Below are positions 34,840 through 46,664 of a DNA stretch of 64,000 nt, piece after piece. The position numbers were made by a program, and so were the translations under genes. The notes under the pieces are model-generated. The model did no database searches, had not been told where the DNA came from, and saw nothing but the letters and a program-made list of their open reading frames with translations. Origin of the DNA: Armigeres subalbatus (lineage: Eukaryota > Arthropoda > Insecta > Diptera > Culicidae); the NCBI RefSeq assembly GCF_024139115.2, contig NC_085139.1:74381203-74445202 (forward strand), read 5' to 3'. Numbering within the stretch: position 1 is the stretch's first letter; each line of letters begins with the position of its first letter.

Positions 34840-36300
34840 TTTTCGCAAACCTCTTGAAAGGAGGCTTCCGAGGCTCTTGAAAGGAGGCTTCCGAGGCTCT
34901 TGAAAGAAGGCTTCCGATCCTCTTGAAAGGTGGCTTCCGAGCCTCTTGAAAGGAGGCTTCCGAGCCTCTTGAAAGGAGGCTTCCGAGCCTCTTGAAAGGA
35001 GGCTTCCGAGCCTCTTGAAAGGAGGCTTCCGAGCCTCTTGAAAGGAGACTTCCGAGCCTCTTGAAAGGAGACTTCCGAGCCTCTTGAAAGGAGGCTTCCG
35101 AGCCTCTTAAAAAGAGGCTTACGAGCCTCTTCAAAGAATGCTTCCGGGCCTCTTGAAAGGAGGCTTCGAAGCTCTTGAAAGGAGGCTTCGAAGCTCTTGA
35201 AAGGAGACTTCCGAGCCTCTTGAAAGGAGGCTTGCTAGCCTCTTGAAAGAAGTCTTCCGGGCCTCTTGAAAGGAGACTTTCGAGCCTCTTGAAAGGAGGC
35301 TTCCTAGCCTCTTGAAAGAAGGCTGCCGAGCTTCTTGAAAGAAGGCTCTGAGCCTCTTGAAAGGAGGCTTGAGCCTCTTGAAAGGAGGCTTCCTGAGCCT
35401 CTTGAAAGGAGGCTTCCTGAGCCTCTTGAAAGGAGGCCTGAGCCTCTTGAAAGGAGGCTCTGAGCCTCTTGAAAGGAGGCTCTGAGCCTCTTGAAAGGAG
35501 GCTTCTGAGCCTCTTGAAAGGAGGCTTCTGAGCCTCTTGAAAGGAGGCCTGAGCCTCTTGAAGGAGGCTTCTGAGCCTCTTGAAAGGAGGCTTCTGAGCC
35601 TCTTGAAAGGAGGCTTGAGCCTCTTGAAAGGAGGCTCTGAGCCTCTTGAAAGAGGCTTCTGAGCCTCTTGAAAGGAGGCTTCTGAGCCTCTTGAAAGGAG
35701 GCTTCTGAGCCTCTTGAAAGGAGGCTTCTGAGCCTCTTGAAAGGAGGCTTCTGAGCCTCTTGAAAGGAGGCTTCTGAGCCTCTTGAAAGGAGGCTCTGAG
35801 CCTCTTGAAAGGAGGCTTCTGAGCCTCTTGAAAGGAGGCTTCTGAGGCCTCTTGAAAGGAGGCTTCTGAGCCTCTTGAAAGGAGGCTTCCAGCCTCTTGA
35901 AAGGAGGCTTCTGAGCCTCTTGAAAGGAGGCCTGAGCCTCTTGGAAGGAGGCCTGAGCCTCTTGAAAGGAGGCTTCCGAGCCTCTTGAAAGGAGTCTTCC
36001 GGGCCTCTTGAAAGGAGGCTTCCGAGCCTCTTGAAAGGAGGCTTCCGAGCCTCTTGAAAGGAGGCTTCCGGGCCTCTTGAAAGGAGGCTTCCGGGCGTCT
36101 TGAAAGGAGGCTTCGGAGCCTCTTGAAATGAGGCTTCCGAGCGTCTTGAAGGGAGGCTTCCAAGCCTCTTGAAAGGTGGCTTACGGGCCTCCTGAAATTA
36201 GGCTTCCACGCTTCATGGAAGGAGGCATCCGAACCTTTTGAATGTAGGCTTCCGAACCTTTTGAAAGGAGTCCCCGAGTCTCTTGAAAAGGAGGAAAGAA
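34840..36300 (+). repeat. 23-bp minisatellite array
   Basis: About 60 copies of a 23-bp unit with half-units GAGGCTTCCGA and GCCTCTTGAAAG. GAGGC and GCCTC form an internal dyad around TTCCGA. Many units lack 1-3 bases in the TTCCG/TTCTG part, mostly in 35330-35960. The reverse strand stays open for over 500 codons only because the unit contains no stop in those frames; frame-shifting indels change the peptide repeat, which argues against selection on protein. Confidence 0.85.
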
Positions 36301-38108
36301 GGCTTATACATGATTGGTATATCCAATTTTGAACGGTAGAACCGTAGCTACTGAAAAAAATGTTAGTTAGTCTCTGGTTCAGGCTATTCACCAAGTATCA
36401 ACCCTTTCCATATATTTAGTTTATCTTGGCTAGAGATTTTTTTTTTACTATTTTATAATTTCAAATCAGAATATAAGAATATATGATAAATATATAATAA
36501 TATAAGAATATACATTATTTTAAATCTAAGACATTTCATAAATGGGTTTATCCAACCGTAGTTTATTAATTAACATCATTAAGAATGTCATGCACATTCT
36601 ACTCGAAGTACGTTTTCATCATCCATGTCATCACCGGGACCAGTTGCGCACCTCATTAAAAAACATCTCTTGAAAAACCTTTCCTCACGCGACTCCTCTG
36701 CAGCTTTGAAGCCCTCGTTAAGGGAAGCTCTTTTTATGTGGTAGACAGGCAGCGAGCGGCAACAATCCAAGTTATTTCGATGACGACGTTACACATTGAA
36801 TCTTCCATGATGAGGTGCTTAATGCGAGCACACATCGAGTTCGTTTCTCAGTGCTGTGACACCGTTCTACGTATGTCGGTCTCATGTTATCGTATACAAA
36901 ACATTTCAAACTAATTTGTCTCACTGTTCTACTATTTTGAAGAATCTCTCGTCCGACTTTTTTGTTTTAAAAGTAAAAGCTGATACGCTCTTTCTCTAGC
37001 TTTATATGACTGTAGTAGGTAATGCAAGGTAATGAAGATGTTTCGAACTATGATGTATAAGGTACCGGACAATAATAACGGATTTGGATAGATCTTTTTT
37101 TTTATTTCTATTTTACAGCAATTTTATTCTAGCAACTTGTTTCATTGCGTTCATAATATACGCGATACTTTATTGTTTGCTATGCGCCCCTTCCCATGTT
37201 ATGTGATAGGCCAATCATGTGTAGATCAGACAGTGCTGATGATGAATAATGGAAAGAGCGGTCTTTTTTGGGAAGCATAAATACAGGCGCCTGTTTGTTG
37301 CCCCGCGGGTAACGAACGACAATGATGATGCTTGTCTGGCGGGATTATTCTTTTCGTGGCGATGACGACCAGCTGTGTTGACAGTCAGCAGACCAGGCAG
37401 CAGCAGCACACTAACCATCCGAAAGTAACGATTACCGCGATCGTCGGCAGCATGAAGCCGGCCGGTGTAAACGTGATTAAGATAGATTTGATGTGGTGTG
37501 CGCCCACGACAATACAATTTCAAAGATAATTGAATTTTCTGTCGAAGCCTTGTTGTGACATTTTTGGTGTATTAGGTCTCATTATTTAGTGAGTTGATAA
37601 TATAATGCGATTTCTTTTTTTAAATTTTTATTCATAGAACGAATTTGATCGCCGCATGAATTTTTAGCATTTCATGTGGGTTGTCTTGTGATGTGATTTT
37701 TAACACTACAGAGCACCCGTAAGAATGATCCTTCTTTCGAATTCGTAAAATACAGTAGCAACAGGCCTTTTATTCTGTCTTTATTGTCTTTTTTGATTAG
37801 ACACATTTTGCTTCAATTTACAAAAGTTTCAATGAATTAATTTTGGATTCCCAAAAGAAGGAATCAAATGCGAAATGTATATTCCTTTGAAATAGGTATG
37901 TAAAATACGATTTTGTTTTAAATTTATTGATAATATGATTTGCCGGAATTTTGATGAAATGCATTTTAATGACGTGAATTTTAAACTCGCGATAATTCTT
38001 ACTGAAGAGTGTCATTCAAAAGATAAACTTGAAATAAAATTAAATATCTCTTACAATAAAATTGCGATGTGTGTGTTTGTGTATGTGTGTGCACAAAAAC
38101 TTGGGAAA
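36301..38108. other. No gene recognised
   Basis: Mostly AT-rich. 37200-37530 is less AT-rich, with a TATA-like CATAAATA at about 37276-37283 and CAGCAGCAGC runs, but no coding chain. 36580-36780 has a short open frame without recognisable content. Confidence 0.3.
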
Positions 38109-38123
38109 ACATTAGACTTCTGT

Positions 38124-38593
38124 ACATTCAAAGTTAATTGCCTATATGCCGGGTAAATTACTATGTCTGAAACTCGATTATGCATTATGTACAACATGTG
38201 ATAGATTTAGTTCGGAAAAGGTATTGGAGGGTAACCTGCCCCTTCGGTGGGCTTTGATCCCACGACCCCAGTACGCTAGACAGATGCTTTCCCTACTAAG
38301 CTACGAAGGACCTCCGTCGTCCTCCGCAGCTTAGCGGGTACTGATGAAACCAAATTCCCAGCACCAGGTACCAGCCGAACTCTCGCAATACATTTTCAGA
38401 ACTATCTCTCTCAAACGTATTTTTGTACACATGCCAACCAAGTAGGATTAGTATTTAGTATTGTATTAGGGAAAGCACCTGTCTAGCGTACTGGGGTCGT
38501 GGAATCAAAGCCCACCGAAGGGGCGGTTACCCTCCAATACATTTTCCGAACTAAATCTATCACATGTTGTACATATGCATAATCGAGTTTCAG
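38124..38593. mobile_element. Inverted pair of tRNA-Ala-like SINE copies inside one direct repeat
   Basis: The left arm (38124-38330, minus orientation) contains the tRNA-like head as in copy 1. The right arm (about 38466-38593, plus orientation) repeats it from GGGAAAGCACCTGTCTAGCG onward and lacks the acceptor 5' end. The spacer (38340-38440) holds a third partial copy with CAATACATTTTC. The 15-bp ACATTAGACTTCTGT flanks the whole unit at 38109-38123 and 38594-38608, suggesting that it inserted as one piece. Confidence 0.6.
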
Positions 38594-38608
38594 ACATTAG
38601 ACTTCTGT

Positions 38609-38965
38609 TTATATAGTAATCCTTAATCGATTTTTTCGCAACAAGTTTCATTCGGCAGAGGGAAAAGCCTAGTTTGTTGATCATTATTGAATTTGATAAC
38701 AATCGACCATCGCGTTCAAAAATCATGAGGAAAATGGTACACCGAACTACATAAGGTTTGTGTCTTGGCTTAAAGCGAGAAAGGCAGTATCACTACTCGG
38801 TGAATTAAGTTAGTTTTGGTTTTGTATTCAATAAAAATTTTGTATGGCCAACTGCATGTATGGTCCAAGGTATGGCAAGGTAAATTAAAAATAAGAATAC
38901 GTCAATCTTAATCCAACCCATATTTAACGCAAATCAAATCCTCGATGAAGAACTTTTTAGGCCGT
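38609..38965. other. No gene recognised
   Basis: AT-rich spacer without a feature I can support. Confidence 0.3.
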
Positions 38966-39025
38966 TGCAAATCTTCTTCTTCTTCGTCATCATCATCTTC
39001 TTCTTCTTATTCTTCTTCTATATAT
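38966..39025 (+). repeat. TCT/TCA trinucleotide microsatellite
   Basis: CTTCTTCTTCTTCGTCATCATCATCTTCTTCTT-type run, imperfect. It has no attached SINE body. Confidence 0.6.
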
Positions 39026-39059
39026 GTACATAACAATGAAGTTCTGTCTGTCTGTTGGG

Positions 39060-39290
39060 GTTGTAGGGCAAAAGGTCGAAGGTCAAAACGTGGAAGGACA
39101 AAAGGTCGAAGGTCAAAAGTTCGAGACAAACAATCTGTGTCAAAAGGTCGAAGGACAAAAGGTCAAAGTACAAAATGTCCAAGGACAAAAGGTTGAAAGA
39201 ACAAAATATATAACAGTTGTGGACAAAAGGTTAAAGGTTATGAGACCGAGGGTCAAAAGTTCGAAGGTCAAAAGTTCGAACGATTAAAAG
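39060..39290 (+). repeat. Short-unit tandem repeat (AAAAGGTCGAAGGAC type)
   Basis: AAAAGGTCGAAGG, GACAAAAGGTC and TCAAAAGTTCGA recur every 13-17 bases across about 230 bp. It resembles the reverse complement of the GACCAAATGTC-type run at 61.05 kb. Confidence 0.55.
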
Positions 39291-40089
39291 GTGAGAAAAA
39301 AAAAAAACGTCCTGTGTTTCTCCTTCTTTTAGTCATAGGCTGTTCTATCGAGAAGCTATAATTATATTTACTGGTAATTAAACTTAATGATAATACATTT
39401 TAGACGATTCCCTTTGATCAAACTTAGGATATTCTTCAGAGGTATATTGTCAAATCAATATTTTCATCAAAGTGTTTATTTACTTAAATTTTAACTTGAT
39501 TTACTTAAATTTTGATTGCTGAAAATAATTTCATTTTTATGTGTTCAAAACACGTTACATTGAATTGAACCGGGAGTAAAATTCGTTTTTAAATAAACAT
39601 AAACGAATATTTTGACACAGATTCCTGTTTGACCCTTATAGTCTCGGAAACTTCTGAACAGATTGCCGTAAAACTTTGTATACAGAGGGTTTTCGTGCCA
39701 GGAAGGTTCCTAAGATGGTTCAAGACCCCTCCCTCTCCGGAAGGGGGAGCTCCCATACAAAAGAACCTCAAATTTCCGCATAACTCGATAACTAATCAAA
39801 CAAATGGAGCCGAATTGGGCATGTGCAATAAACCAGACGTTTTGACGTTTCTCTCTGCGATTACGTTTGCTCCTTCTGAATACTTCAACGTCTCTGTGGG
39901 GAAAGCAGGGCCGAATAAAATCCAGTCGCAGAGCGAATGTCAATTCGTTGTGGGCGAGACGAAGTTTGACGGATCAGCAAGTATTTAAAAAAAAAATCCT
40001 GCTGCTGTCCGCAAAAAAGAAAAATCCCTCAAATCATTAATTTTAAACAAAAAAAACCAAGAGATTTTCTTTTCTAATATTTGTATCGG
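39291..40089. other. Noncoding, includes a probable unassigned repeat at 39600-39990
   Basis: 39600-39990 contains CCCCTCCCTCTCCGGAAGGGGGAGCTCCCATACAAAAG and is compositionally unlike its surroundings, as transposon remnants often are here. No domain is readable in it. The rest is AT-rich. Confidence 0.3.
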
Positions 40090-43000
40090 CCTTATTATAA
40101 TAAGAAATCACATAAAAAACAAATTCAAATCCTAATTCATTTGATTCAAATCAAACAAAATTCAATCTGCTTCTTTAAAAACAAATAAAATCTTCAATCA
40201 TATTCGATCCAAGTTCAATCATATCCAAATCAAATCTCGATTTTTTTTACAAAACTAAATCAAATCCATTACGAATTCCGTCCAAATCCAAGTTTTAATC
40301 CGAATACAATTCAAATCTAATTCCACTCTAATCCAAATACAAAACAAATCCAATGTAAGTGCAATCCAAATCCAATTCAAATCAAATTCAATCCAAATTC
40401 CACCCAAACCCATAAAAAGTAAGTTCAAATTCAATTGTATTTGGATCCAATCCAAATACAATTCATATCCAATCCGAATCGAATCCAACCCAAACAAATC
40501 TAATGCCAGTCCAAAACTAACCCAATCCTAATTCAAATCAAACTCTATCGAAATCCAACAAAATCCAATCCAAATCCAAATCCCATTCGAATCCAATCCA
40601 AATCAATTCAAATCCAATCCCGATTCAAATCAAAACTAGTCCAAATTTATTCCAAATCCAATCTTATTCAAATCGAATCCAAGTTCAAACTAAACCCGAT
40701 CCAATTCCAAATCCAACCCAATTCCAATCTAATCCAATTCAACGTCAATCCAATCCTGATCTTTCCAAATCCTATCAAAATACAATCCAAATCCAATTCG
40801 GATCGGATTCTATTTGGATTGGGATTGGATTTGGATTGGATTTGGATTGGATTTGGATTGGATTTGGATTGGATTTGGATTGGATTTGGATTGGATTTGG
40901 ATGGGATTTGGATTTGGATTGGATTTGGATTGGATTTGGATTGGATTTGGATTGGATTGGATTTGGTTGATTGGTTGGTTGGTTGGATTGGATTTGGATT
41001 GGTTGGATTGGTTGGATTGGTTTGGATTGATTTGGATTGGTTTGGATTGGTTTGGATTGGTTTGGATTGATTGGTTGGTTGGTTGGATTGGTTGGATTGG
41101 TTTGGTTGGTTTGGATTGGTTTGGATTGGTTTGGTTGGTTTGGATTGGATTGGTTGGTTGATTGGATTTGGTTGGTTGGATTGGTTTTGGATTAGATTTG
41201 GTTGGTTTGGATTGGTTCGGGTTGGTTTGGTTGGTTTGGATTGGTTTGATTGGTTTGGTTGGTTTGAATTGGTTTGGATTGGATTTGGACTGGATTTGGA
41301 TTGGTTTGGATTGGTTTGGATTGGTTTGGTTGGTTTGGTTGGTTTGATTGGATTTGGATTGGATTTGGATTTAGATTGGATTTGGATTGGATTTGGATTT
41401 GGATTTGGATTGGATTTGGATTGAATTTGGATTGGATTGGGTTTGTATTGAATTTGAATTGGATTTGGATTGGATATGGATATATATTAAATTTGAATTT
41501 GATTTGGATTTGGTTTAGATTTAAATTTGATTTGGATTGAATTTGGATTTAATTAGATTTGGATTGGATTTGGATTGGATTTCGATTGGGTTTGCATTGG
41601 CATTGGATTAGATTTGGATTGGAAATACAATCCAAACATCCTATTCAAATCCAAATTCAAATCCAATCCAAATCCAAATCAGAATCAAAATCCAATCCAA
41701 ATCTAATCCAAAGTCAATCCAAATCCAACCCGAATTCAATCCAATCCAATCCAAATCCAATCCAAATCAAAATCCAATTCAAATCCAATCCAAATCCAGA
41801 TCAAATCCAAATTAAATCCAATCCAAATCCAATCCAAATCCAATCCAAATCCGATCCAAATCCAATCCAAATCAAAATCCAATTCAAATCCAATCCAAAT
41901 CCAGATCAAATCCAAATTAAATCCAATCCACATCCAAATCCAGTCCAATTCAATTCCAATCCAAAGCAAATTGAAATCAAAACAATATCAAATCCAAATC
42001 CAATCCAAATCCAATCCAAATCCAATCCAAATCCAATCCAAATCCAATCCAAATCCAATCCAATCCAAATCCAATCCAAATCCAATTCAAATCCAATCCA
42101 ATCCAACTCCAATCCAAATTCAATCCAAATCCAATCCAAATCCAATCCAAATCCGATCCAAATCCAATCCAAATCAAATTCCAATCCAAATCCAATCCAA
42201 ACTCATCCAAATCCAATCCAAATCCAATCCAAATTCAATCCAAACCCAATCCAAATCCAATCCAAATCTAATGCAAAGTCAATCCAAATCCAACCCGAAT
42301 TCAATCCAATCCAAATCAAAATCCAATTCAAATTCAATCCAAATCCAATCCAAATCCAATCCAATTCCAATCAAAATCCGATCCAAATCCAATCCAAATC
42401 CAATTCAAATCCAAATTCAAATCATGATTTGAATTAGATTTGGATTGGATTCGGATTGGATTTGAATTGGATTTGGATTGGATTTGAATTGGATTTGGAT
42501 TGGATTTGGATTGGATTTGGATTGGATTTGGATTGGATTTGGATTGGATTTGGATTGGATTTGGATTGGATTTGGATTGGATTTAAATTGGAATTGGATT
42601 GAATTGGATTTGGATTGGATTTGGATTGGATTTAAATTGGAATTGGATTGAATTTGAATTCGATTTGAAATGGATTTGGATTGGATTTGGATTGGATTTG
42701 GATTGTATTTTGATTGGATTTGGATTGGATTTGGATTGGATTTGGATTAGATTTGGATTAGATTTGGATTGGATTTGGATTGGATTTGCATTTTATTTGG
42801 ATTGGATTTGGATTGGGTTTGGATTGAATTTGGATTGGATATGGATTTAGATTGAATTTTGATTTGATTTGGATTTGGTTTGAATTAAAATTTGATTTGG
42901 ATTGAATTTGGATTTAATTAGATTTGGATTGGATTTGGATTGGATTTGCATTGGCTTTGGATTAGATTTGGATTGGAAATACAATTTAAACATCCATTTC

Positions 43001-46000
43001 AAATCCAAATTCAAATCCAATCCAAATCCAAATCAGAAACAAAATCCAATCCAAATCTAATACAAAGTCAATCCAAATCCAACTCGAATTCAATCCAATC
43101 CAATCCAAATCTAATCCAAATCCAATCAAAATCCAATCCAAATCAAATCCAATTCAAGTCCAATCCAAAGCAAATTGAAATCAAATCAATATCCAATCTA
43201 AATCCAATCCAAAAACAATCCAAACTAATCCAAATCCAATCCAAAGTCAATCCAAATCCAACTCGAATTCAATCCAATTCAATCCAAATCCAATCCAAAT
43301 CAAAATCCAATCCAAATCAAATCCATAACCAATCCAAATCCAAATCCAATCCAAATCCAATCCAATCCAATCTAATCCAAATCCATTCCAAATCCAGTCC
43401 AAATCATATCCAAATCCAATCCAAATCCAATCCAATTTCAATCCAAATCCAATCCAAATTCAATCCAAATCCAATCTAAATCCAATCAAAATCCAATCCA
43501 ATTTCAATCCAAATCCAATCCAAATTCAATCCAAATCCAATCTAAATCCAATCCAAATCCGATCCAAATACAATCCAAATCAAAATCCAATTCAAATCCA
43601 ATCCAAATCCAATCCAAATCTAATCCAAATCCAATCAAAATCCAATCCAATTCAAATCCAATCCAAAGCAAATTGAAATCCAATTAATATCCAATCTAAA
43701 TCCAATCCAAAAACAATCCAAACTAATCCAAAGTCAATCCAAATCCAACTCGAATTCAATCCAATTCAATCCAAATCAAAATCCAATCCAAATCCAAATC
43801 CAATCCAAGATCCGGTACCAGGTCCGTTCCAGTCGATCAGGCCAAATCAAAATTCAATCCAATCCAAATCAAAATCCAATCCAATTCAAATCCAATCCAA
43901 ACTAATCCAAACTAATCCAAATCCAATCCAAAGTCAATCCAACTCGAATTCAATCCAATCCAATCCAAATCAAAATCCAATCCAAATCCAAATCCAATCC
44001 AAATCCAATCCAATCTTATCCAAATCCAAATCCAATCCAAATCCGATCCAAATCAAATCCAAATCAAAATCCAATTCAAATCCAATCCAAATTAAATCCA
44101 ATCCACATCAAAATCCAATCCAATTCAAATCCAATCCAAAGCAAATTGAAATCAAATCAATATCCAATCTAAATCCAATCCAAATCCAATCCAAACTAAT
44201 TCAAATCCAATCCAAATCCAATCCAATCCAAATCAGAATCAAAATCGAATGCAAATTTAATCCAAAGTCAATCCAAATCCAACTCGAATTCAATCCAATC
44301 CAATTCAAATGAAAATCCAATCCAAATCCAATCCAAATCCAGTACAAATCCATTCCAAATCCAAATCCAAACCAAATCAAAATTCAATCCAATCCAAATC
44401 AAAATCCAATCCAATTCAAATTCAATACAAAGCAAATCCAAATCCAATCCAATCAGATCCAGATCCAGTCAGATCAAAATTCGATCAGGCCGGGATCCGT
44501 CGATCTAATCAAATCCAGTCCAAGTCAGTCCAGGCTAATTCAAGATCATTCTAAGTCCAGTCAAATCCAATCCAAATCAGTCAATCCAAATCAGTCCAGA
44601 ATCCAGTCAATCCAGGTCCAGTTCAGGTTTAATTCAGGTCCAGTCCAGAGTTCAGTCCAAATCCAATCAAATACAAATCCAATCCAAATCCGACCCAAAT
44701 CAAATCCAAATCAAAATCCAATTCAAATCCAAATCCAAATTAAATCCAATCCACATCAAAATCCAATCCAAAGCAAATTGAAATCCAATCAATATCCAAT
44801 ATAAATCCAATCCTAATCCAAAGTCAATCCAAACCCAACTCGAATTCAATCCAATCCAAATCCAATCCAAATCAAAATCCAATCCAAATCCAATCCAAGT
44901 CCAATAGAATCCAAATCCAATCCAGATCGGTGCAAAGATCCGTTTCCAGATCCAGATCCAAAGGCAAATCAAAGTTGGAAGCCAGTCCAGTCAAAATCGA
45001 ATCCAATTCAAATCCAATACAAAGCAAATCCAAATCCAATCCAAATCAAAATTCAATCCAATCCAAATCCAATCCAATCTAATCCAAATGCATTCCAAAT
45101 CCAATCCAAATCCAATCCAAATCCAATCCAAATCCAATCCAAATCCAATCCAATCTAATCCAAATCAATTCCAAATCCAATCCAAATCCAATCCAAATCC
45201 AATCCAAATCCAATCCAAATCCAATCCAAATCCAATCCAAATCCAATCCAATCCAAATCCAATCCAAATCCAATCCAAATCCAATCCAATCCAAATCCAA
45301 TCCAAATTCAATCCAAATCCAAATCCAATCCAAATCCAATTCAAATCCAATCCAAATCCAATCCAAATCCAATCCAATCCAAATCCAATTCAAAACCGAT
45401 CCAAATTAAATCCAATCCAAAGCAAATTGAAATCCAATCAATATCCAATCTAAATCCAATCAAAATCCAATCCAAACTAATCCAAATCCAATCTAAATCC
45501 AATCCAAATCCAATTCAAATCAGAATCAAAATCCAATCCAAATCTAATCCAAAGTCAATCCAAATCTAACTCGAATTCAATCCAATCCAATCCAAATTCA
45601 ATCCAAATCCAATCCAAATCCAAATCCAATCTAAATCCAAATTCAATTCAAATCCAATCCAAATCCAATCCAAATCCAATCCAAATCCAATCTAAATCCA
45701 ATCCAAATCCAGTACAAATCCATTACAAATCCAAACCAAATCAAAATTCAATCCAATCCAAATCAAAATCCAATCCAATCCAAATTCAATCCAAATATAA
45801 TCAAAATCCAATCCAAATCCAAATCCAAATCCAATCTAAATCCAAATCCAATTCAAATCCAATCCAAATCCAATCTAAATCCAATCCAAATCCAGTACAA
45901 ATCCATTCCAAATCCAAACCAAATCAAAATTCAATCCAATCCAAATCAAAATCCAATCCAATCCAAATTCAATCCAAATATAATCAAAATCCAATCCAAA

Positions 46001-46080
46001 TATAATCCAAATTCAATTAAAACCCAATCCAAATCCAATCCAACTTCTATCCAATTCTAATCCAAAGCATTTCCAAATCT
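40090..46080. repeat. 11-bp satellite array with strand switches
   Basis: The unit is GGATTTGGATT. Orientation on this strand: reverse (AATCCAAATCC), degenerate at 40090-40800; forward 40801-41630, including a GGTTTGGATT/GGTTGGATT variant block at 40970-41345; reverse 41631-42424; forward 42425-42980; reverse 42981-46080. Landmarks such as AAGTCAATCCAAATCCAACTCG and AGCAAATTGAAATC recur irregularly, indicating higher-order units. The unit has no stop in several frames, so [15 protein letters not shown] or [15 protein letters not shown] peptides appear; these are artefacts. Confidence 0.9.
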
Positions 46081-46231
46081 TATCATAGTCAATGCCAAAT
46101 AGAATCGAAATGGCACCCTAATCTAATTCGTCGTTTTGTGATAGGGTGGCGCAAATTGATTATTTGGTTAAATATTGAATGTCATCATACCAAAACTGTC
46201 TGCAGTCTACGAAAAAATCGATTTGTTTACG

Positions 46232-46237
46232 TTTATT
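46232..46237 (-). promoter_or_regulatory. Candidate poly(A) signal of the Methuselah-like gene
   Basis: TTTATT on the + strand gives AATAAA on the minus strand, about 430 bases after the stop at 46665. It lies in the only satellite-free sequence between the gene and the 11-bp array, so the 3' UTR probably ends here. Confidence 0.35.
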
Positions 46238-46664
46238 AAAATCCAATGCATTTGTTAGTTCACGGTTTGACTTCACTGTTCATGGAGTTCAACTTATTTT
46301 AGTGCGATTCTGCTTATTATCATCGACTTTGACAACAATTCATAGACTAAAGCTCGCAAACAATTGTTAACTATCCTACAATTTTTAACGGTGTAGTTGG
46401 CGCACAGTATCTGCTGTTATTCGCTGTTATAACATCTATATCTTATATTGATGAAGTACCTTCACGTAAGTCACTGTTCGCATGTTTAGCTGATGTTAAT
46501 TGTAAGTAATGTCACTTATTGGGTAATAATGCTGCCACTTTGCGGATGAAAACCCTCACATTCTGATCATTCCATTCACTTGATGATCAAATCATATTTC
46601 CCGTAGTCTCGACCTGGAAAAGATTTGGTAAAATTTAATTTAATTTCGGTTTCAAAACTGTCGA

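Noticed and set aside
34814..36394. 526-codon minus-strand open frame
   Set aside because: It follows the 23-bp array. Frame-changing indels alter the peptide repeat without interruption, which indicates no protein-level constraint.
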